From: Bradyrhizobium oropedii
GTDB lineage: Bacteria; Pseudomonadota; Alphaproteobacteria; Rhizobiales; Xanthobacteraceae
Reading direction: 5' to 3'
Length of the DNA stretch: 64,000 nucleotides
Assembly (NCBI RefSeq): GCF_020889685.1
Contig: NZ_JACMYO010000008.1
Span: 23,358 to 87,357 of the forward strand
The position numbers and the translations under genes were made by a program. Positions 59,687 through 64,000 of the stretch are shown here, piece by piece (the first letter of the stretch is position 1; every line of letters begins with the position of its first letter). The notes below the pieces were generated by a model, which did no database searches, had not been told where the DNA came from, and saw only the letters and a program-made list of their open reading frames with translations.

Positions 59687-60790
59687 TTACTCCGCCGCTT
59701 CGGTGGCTTTCAGCGTCGGGTAATCGGTATAGCCCTTGGCGCCGCCACCGTAGAAGGTCGCCTTGTCCCACTCGTTGAGCGGGGCGCCGGCCTTCAGCCG
59801 CTCGACCAGGTCAGGGTTGGAGATGAACGGCTTGCCGAATGCGATCATGTCGGCCGCGCCTGCCTCCAGCACCTTCTCCGCCAGCGCGAAGTCGTAGCCG
59901 TTGTTGGCGACATAGGTCTGCTTGAAGCGCTTGCGCAGCGAGGCGTAGTCGAACGGCGCGACATCGCGCGGGCCGCCGGTCGCGCCTTCGATGACGTGGA
60001 TATAGGTCAGCTTCAGCGCATTGAGCTGGTCGACGATGTAGTCGAACAGCGGTTGCGGATTGGAGTCGGAGACGTCGTTGGCCGGCGTCACCGGCGAGAT
60101 GCGGATGCCGGTACGATCGGCGCCGGCCTCCTTGGCGACCGCCTTGGAAACCTCCAGCATCAGCTGGGCGCGATTCTCGATTCCGCCGCCATAGGCGTCG
60201 GTGCGCCTGTTGGAACTGTCCCTGGCGAACTGGTCGAGCAGATAGCCGTTGGCGCCGTGGATCTCGACGCCGTCGAAGCCGGCGGCCAGCGCGTTCGCGG
60301 TGCCGCGCTTGAAGTCCTCGATGATCCCGGGGATTTCCGACAGTTCGAGCGCGCGCGGCTCGGACACGTCGGCGAAGGTGCCGTTGACGAAGGTCTTGGT
60401 CTTGGCGCGGATCGCGCTCGGCGCCACCGGCGCGCCGCCGTTCGGCTGCAACGAGGTGTGCGAGATGCGGCCGACATGCCAGAGCTGGATGAAGATGTGG
60501 CCGCCGCGCTCATGCACGCGATCGGTCACCTTGCGCCAGGCCTCGACCTGCTCCTTCGAATAGATGCCGGGCGTGTCCTGATAGCCTTGACCCTGCTGCG
60601 AGACCTGGCTCGCTTCGGTGATCAAGAGGCCGGCGGAGGCGCGCTGGCCGTAATAGTCCACCGCGAGCGGGCTTGGCACCATGCCGGGCGGCACTGCGCG
60701 GTTGCGCGTCAGTGGCGCCATCGCGACGCGGTTCGGCAGCGTCAGCGTGCCAAGCTTGTAGGGCTCGAGGAGTTTGGTCGATTGGCTCAT
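59687..60790 (-). CDS. Old yellow enzyme family NADH:flavin oxidoreductase/alkene reductase
   Basis: A 367-residue FMN enzyme with a TIM barrel. It has NRVAMAPLTRNRAVPPGMVP at the FMN site, the substrate-binding pair His178 and Asn181 in VEIHGANGYLLDQF with the proton donor Tyr183, and GKPFISNPDLVERL at the C-terminus. It reduces activated C=C bonds or nitro esters, as in the NemA/OYE class. Length is typical. ATG at 60790; upstream in-frame codons lack a ribosome binding site. It follows the SDR gene on the same strand with an 87-bp gap, so co-transcription is possible. Confidence 0.94.
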   Translation of the reverse strand: MSQSTKLLEPYKLGTLTLPNRVAMAPLTRNRAVPPGMVPSPLAVDYYGQRASAGLLITEASQVSQQGQGYQDTPGIYSKEQVEAWRKVTDRVHERGGHIFIQLWHVGRISHTSLQPNGGAPVAPSAIRAKTKTFVNGTFADVSEPRALELSEIPGIIEDFKRGTANALAAGFDGVEIHGANGYLLDQFARDSSNRRTDAYGGGIENRAQLMLEVSKAVAKEAGADRTGIRISPVTPANDVSDSNPQPLFDYIVDQLNALKLTYIHVIEGATGGPRDVAPFDYASLRKRFKQTYVANNGYDFALAEKVLEAGAADMIAFGKPFISNPDLVERLKAGAPLNEWDKATFYGGGAKGYTDYPTLKATEAAE

Positions 60791-60877
60791 GTGAAACGTT
60801 CCAGACAATGATGGATAAGGGAGAGTTGTGCATTGCGGCGACGAGCGCAATGGCCTGTCACATTCGCAGGCAGCAGA

Positions 60878-61738
60878 TCAGCCGCGCACGATTCCGCCCA
60901 TGTGGCCGGCGTCGAGGAACAAAGTATGCGCGTTCACATAGGAGGATTCATTCGAAATCAGGAACAGCGCAGTATAGGCGACCTCCCAGCCGGTGCCCTG
61001 GCGGCCGAAAGGCACTGTTACGGCGCGATCCGTCCGCCTGCGGCTGGCGTCGCGGCCCATCGGCGTATCCATGAAGCCCGGTGCGATCACATTGCAGCGA
61101 ATGCCCTTGTCCTCGCCGGCGCGGGCGATCGCCCGGCCGAGCGCGATCTGCGCTGCCTTGGAGGATTCATAGGCCGGGTTGCGGCCGCCGGCGCGCTGGC
61201 TCGCCATCGAGGAGATCAGGATGATCGCGCCGCCCGGCGCCATCACTTCCAGCGCCTTCTGCGCGAACAGCATGTGGCTGCGCACGTTGACGGCGTAGTC
61301 GCGGTCCCAGGCTTCTGCCGTCATCTTGGGCAACGACAGGCCGGAGGAGATGCCGACATTGAGCGCCAGCCCGTCGAGCCCGCCGAGCTTTTGCGCGCAG
61401 CGTTCGACCGCGGGCGCGATCGCCGCGACGTCGGAGACATCGACCACGTCGGTGAAGGCCTTGCCGCCTTCTTTTTCGATCTGCGCGACAGTGTCGTCGG
61501 CGGCGTCCTTGTTGACGTCGAGGCAGGCGACGGAAGCACCCTCGCGCGCGAACAGCACGCTCATGGCGCGGCCGTTGCCGATCGGCGGCGCTTCATCCAC
61601 GGTTGTGCGCTGTCCCGCGCCGACCACGATGATGCGCCGGCCGGCAAGACGGCCATGATTTTTCGCCAGTCCCAGCGCTTCCGCATGCAGCGAGGCTGAG
61701 GGATCGATGGCTTTCGGTGCGTGGGTTGTGGTCGACAT
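60878..61738 (-). CDS. SDR family oxidoreductase with an extended glycine motif
   Basis: A 286-residue short-chain dehydrogenase. The catalytic Ser176/Ser177, Tyr190 and Lys194 (ILISSMAS, AYESSK) are present, as is the NVGISSG strand. The usual TGxxxGxG cofactor loop is replaced by VVGAGQRTTVDEAPPIGNGR (from residue 38), about ten residues longer. The N-terminal 30 residues are an extra segment. The role is unknown; the family includes hydroxyacid and sugar dehydrogenases. ATG at 61738 follows AGGGAG. It lies upstream of the old yellow enzyme gene. Confidence 0.9.
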   Translation of the reverse strand: MSTTTHAPKAIDPSASLHAEALGLAKNHGRLAGRRIIVVGAGQRTTVDEAPPIGNGRAMSVLFAREGASVACLDVNKDAADDTVAQIEKEGGKAFTDVVDVSDVAAIAPAVERCAQKLGGLDGLALNVGISSGLSLPKMTAEAWDRDYAVNVRSHMLFAQKALEVMAPGGAIILISSMASQRAGGRNPAYESSKAAQIALGRAIARAGEDKGIRCNVIAPGFMDTPMGRDASRRRTDRAVTVPFGRQGTGWEVAYTALFLISNESSYVNAHTLFLDAGHMGGIVRG

Positions 61739-61861
61739 GGCGTGCTCCCTGACGTCTTGTTGTTGTCAGGGAGCAGTAGCACGGCAGGGCGTGCGAGGCG
61801 ACGTGTCCGCCGTGGCCTTGGCGAGAGGTGAGAAAATCCCGCAGCGGGGAATATGTTTGGT

Positions 61862-61957
61862 CGTCATTCCGGGGCTCGCGAAGCGAGAACCCGGAATCTA
61901 GACGTTGTGCGGCCCGAGATTCCGGGTTCGATGCTTGCGCATCGCCCCGGAATGACG
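61862..61957. repeat. Intergenic palindromic repeat, CGTCATTCCGG family, copy 5
   Basis: CGTCATTCCGGGGCTCG at the left and CGCCCCGGAATGACG at the right, with an inner CCCGGAATCT / AGATTCCGGG pair. It lies between the divergent SDR start (124 bp away) and the DUF1993 stop (14 bp away). Confidence 0.85.
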
Positions 61958-61970
61958 CGCTAAGCGCGCG

Positions 61971-62474
61971 TCAGCTCACGCCGAGGAAGTCGCGCTTGCC
62001 GATCTCGACGCCGTTGTGGCGCAGGATGCCGTGCGCGGTGACGGCGTGGAAATAGAAGTTCGGGAACGAAAATGCGTTGAGGAATTGCTGGCCCTTGAGG
62101 GTCATGGTGCGCTCGGGGCCGACCGGGAAGGTGACGTCCTTGGCGTCGCCGCCCTCGAACTGCTCCGGCTTGAACGACTTCACATATTCGATCGTGTTGG
62201 CCAATCGCTGCTTCAGTTCACTGATGCTCTTCTCGGTGTCGGGCGTCGACGGCACCGCGCTATGGGTTAGTCGTGCGCAGCCCCTGGCGGCGTGATCGCA
62301 GACCAGCTGGATCTGCTTGGTCAGCGGCAGCATGTCGGGATAGAGCCGCGATCCCAAGAGCACTTCGGGCGCAATCTTCTTGGTCTCGCAATGCGCTTCG
62401 GCCTTGGTCAGTTCGCCGGTGAGGCTGTTGAGGATCTGCAGATAGGCGGGGACGACAGCGTCATAAAAGGACAT
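61971..62474 (-). CDS. DUF1993 family protein
   Basis: A 167-residue soluble protein. MSFYDAVVPAYLQILNSLTG opens the family pattern, followed by LGSRLYPDMLPLTKQIQLVC and DHAARGCARLTHSA. The C-terminal part has FLNAFSFPNFYFHAVTAHGI then LRHNGVEIGKRDFLG. These are DUF1993 hallmarks, and the fold is related to DinB-like four-helix proteins. The metal-site histidines of DinB (His in VTAHGILRH) are partly present. Function is unknown. ATG at 62474 follows AGGGAGC. Confidence 0.9.
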   Translation of the reverse strand: MSFYDAVVPAYLQILNSLTGELTKAEAHCETKKIAPEVLLGSRLYPDMLPLTKQIQLVCDHAARGCARLTHSAVPSTPDTEKSISELKQRLANTIEYVKSFKPEQFEGGDAKDVTFPVGPERTMTLKGQQFLNAFSFPNFYFHAVTAHGILRHNGVEIGKRDFLGVS

Positions 62475-62609
62475 GGGATGCTCCCTGTGCTGATGAAATC
62501 CGGATGTTACCGAACGGCGATGCTGCACATGGGGCGACAAAGGGAAGAATACAACTGCGGACGGCCGTAACACTTGGTCAAATATTCCAGCCTTGGCACC
62601 TGTCTTGGA

Positions 62610-62719
62610 CCCGTCATCCTGAGGTGCGAGCCTCTTCGGTGAGCCTCGAAGGATGCACGGCCCCAGTGTGGCCGATTCATCCTTCGAGGCTCGCTCCGCT
62701 CGCACCTCAGGATGACGGG
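62610..62719. repeat. Intergenic repeat with CCCGTCATCCTGAGG ends
   Basis: CCCGTCATCCTGAGGTGCGAG at the left and CTCGCACCTCAGGATGACGGG at the right are perfectly complementary over more than 20 bp. An inner GAGCCTCGAAGGATG / CATCCTTCGAGGCTC pair adds a further stem. It lies between the DUF1993 start and the transglycosylase stop. The short hairpin at 2949 carries the same end sequence. Confidence 0.88.
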
Positions 62720-62753
62720 GAGAGATTTTTCGTGCGTCACGGTATGGGGCGTC

Positions 62754-64000
62754 CTACCGCGTCGGCACCGTCGCATCCGCGGCCGGCTGCGTGCGGCCGC
62801 CGCCGCGCATCTGCGCCAACAGCTCCGCGGTCGGCCAGGAATCCGCGGGCAGGCCGTATTTCATCTGCATCGCCTTGACCGCGCTGCGGCTCGCCTGGCC
62901 CATCACGCCGTCGATCTTGCCGACGTCGTAACCGGCGCGCGCCAGCAGCGACTGCAGCTCCTTGATCTCGTTGAACGGCAGCTGCGCGACCGGCGCGTGC
63001 GGGCGCTGCATCGGCGGTGCGCCCGCGATGCGGCCGGCGAGATAGCCGGCGGTGGTCGAATAGATCAGCGAGTTATTCCACTCGGTATAGGCAGCGAAAT
63101 TCGGATAGGCGAGGAACGCCGGGCCGGTGCGGCCCATCGGCAGCAGCAGCGAGGCCGGCATCTCGTCATGGGCGAGCGGCTTGCCGTCGGTCGAGGTGAC
63201 GCCGAGCGCCACCCATTTCGAACGCGGCAGCTTGATGGTGAGGTCGGCCTGGTCCCACGGAAAATTCGCGGCCTGCGGCACACGCACCTCCTGCAGCCAC
63301 GGCTCGCCGCGCCGCCACTTCAATCCGTTGGCGATGTAGTTGGCGGTCGAGCCGATCACGTCGGGTCCGCTCTGCAACAGGTTGCGATGGCCGTCGCCAT
63401 CGTAGTCGACGGCATAGTTGAAATAATGCGTCGGCAGGAATTGCGTCTGGCCGAGCTCGCCGGCCCATGAGCCGATCATCTCGTCGGGCGTCAGGTCGCC
63501 GCGTTCGATGATCTTCAGCGCCGCGATGGTCTCGCCCTGGAACATCTCCGAGCGGCGGCAATCATAGGCCAGCGACACCAGCGATTTCAGCGTCGGCAGA
63601 TTGCCCATCTGGACGCCGAAGTCGCTCTCCAGTCCCCAGAACGCGGCGATCACCGCGGGCGGCACGCCGTACTCCTTCTCGGCGCGCGCGAACGCGGCCG
63701 CATAGGTCCGGATGTATTGCTGGCCCTGCTGCATGCGATAGTTCGCCGCCATGCGCCCGGCGAACTGGGTGAAGATCTGCCCGAACACGCGTTGGCCGCG
63801 ATCGCGGTTGACGATGCCCTGGTCGTAAATGAGGTAGGGCGCGGCCTCCGCGATCGTGCGCTGCGAGACGCCGGCGGCGACCGCCTTCTGCTTCAGCTCG
63901 GCGAGGAAGCGATCAAAACTCTGCCCGTTGTGGCAGGACGCAGCCCGCGGCGAGGCCACAGCGGCCGGGCGCGCCCTGGCGGGGGCCGGACTGGCCGGCT
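62754..64000 (-). CDS. Lytic murein transglycosylase, MltB type (5' end outside window)
   Basis: The visible 415 residues include the end of a Pro/Ala-rich leader (SPAPARARPAA) that continues past the window edge, so the start and signal peptide are missing. The catalytic domain covers about residues 20-300, with the acid in FWGLESDFG, the GELGQTQFLPTHYFNYAVD block and NYIANGLKWRRGEPW. A C-terminal peptidoglycan-binding domain follows (NEIKELQSLLARAGYDVGKI, then GVMGQASRSAVKAMQ). It cleaves peptidoglycan glycan strands to 1,6-anhydromuropeptides. The C-terminus ends in a short basic tail. Confidence 0.93.
   Translation of the reverse strand, partial: PASPAPARARPAAVASPRAASCHNGQSFDRFLAELKQKAVAAGVSQRTIAEAAPYLIYDQGIVNRDRGQRVFGQIFTQFAGRMAANYRMQQGQQYIRTYAAAFARAEKEYGVPPAVIAAFWGLESDFGVQMGNLPTLKSLVSLAYDCRRSEMFQGETIAALKIIERGDLTPDEMIGSWAGELGQTQFLPTHYFNYAVDYDGDGHRNLLQSGPDVIGSTANYIANGLKWRRGEPWLQEVRVPQAANFPWDQADLTIKLPRSKWVALGVTSTDGKPLAHDEMPASLLLPMGRTGPAFLAYPNFAAYTEWNNSLIYSTTAGYLAGRIAGAPPMQRPHAPVAQLPFNEIKELQSLLARAGYDVGKIDGVMGQASRSAVKAMQMKYGLPADSWPTAELLAQMRGGGRTQPAADATVPTR

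Overview
The window is GC-rich, densely coding alphaproteobacterial DNA, most likely a chromosome segment from the Bradyrhizobium/Rhodopseudomonas group (Nitrobacteraceae). Three things point there. The gene set is typical: TadE/TadG, CsbD, a glycerol ABC transporter of the rhizobial type, GMC and old-yellow-enzyme oxidoreductases, and several Tat-exported hydrolases. GTG and TTG starts are frequent. Several families of long palindromic intergenic repeats recur, the most frequent with ends reading CGTCATTCCGG and CCGGAATGACG. I saw no rRNA, tRNA, CRISPR array, intact insertion sequence or prophage.

Layout. 0-7 kb: end of a ferredoxin-like gene, a GntR regulator, a GMC oxidoreductase, hemE, a small conserved protein, and a TadE-TadG-PilZ set. 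7-18 kb: LysR, slyX/trhO, a gamma-glutamyltransferase-like enzyme, FKBP, a 2-hydroxyacid dehydrogenase, CsbD, cupin, enoyl-CoA hydratase, a Tat amidohydrolase, an alpha/beta hydrolase and a VOC protein. 17.8-28 kb is an envelope region: an OmpR-type two-component system, two membrane glycosyltransferases of the GT39/PMT type, several small exported proteins (glycine-zipper, ComEA-like helix-hairpin-helix, tyrosine-rich), a FecR-domain protein with an outer-membrane barrel, and OmpA. 28-38 kb: a YcaQ/AlkZ-like glycosylase, an MFS transporter, an RND efflux operon with its TetR repressor, a flavin reductase and an SMP-30 lactonase. 38.8-45 kb: a beta-oxidation operon (acyl-CoA dehydrogenase, thiolase, FadB/J-type enzyme, thioesterase) with overlapping or closely packed genes. 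46-55 kb: the glycerol regulon glpR-glpD-glpS-glpT-glpP-glpQ-glpU-glpV. 55.2-56 kb: the scar of a lost restriction-modification system. 56-64 kb: an unknown protein, a TPR protein, a divergent TetX-like monooxygenase/MarR pair, an old yellow enzyme, an SDR, a DUF1993 protein and the 3' part of an MltB-type transglycosylase.

How the genes fit together. Glycerol taken up by GlpSTPQUV would be phosphorylated by a kinase not seen here and oxidised by GlpD under GlpR control. The fad operon supplies a full beta-oxidation spiral. The RND operon and the TetX-like/MarR pair are two separate xenobiotic-response modules, each with a readable palindromic operator. The two-component system carries three 11-bp-spaced direct repeats at its own promoter, and a matching pair lies upstream of the ComEA-like gene, suggesting a small regulon.

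The most notable observations are: an asymmetric pair of glycerol-transporter ATPases whose two defects fall in the same composite ATP site; the fused stubs of a controller-type restriction-modification system; tandem MarR operators exactly two helical turns apart; a TetR operator that contains the -35 box of the RND promoter; the 11-bp repeats of the response regulator; and an intergenic repeat that supplies the C-terminus of a TPR protein.
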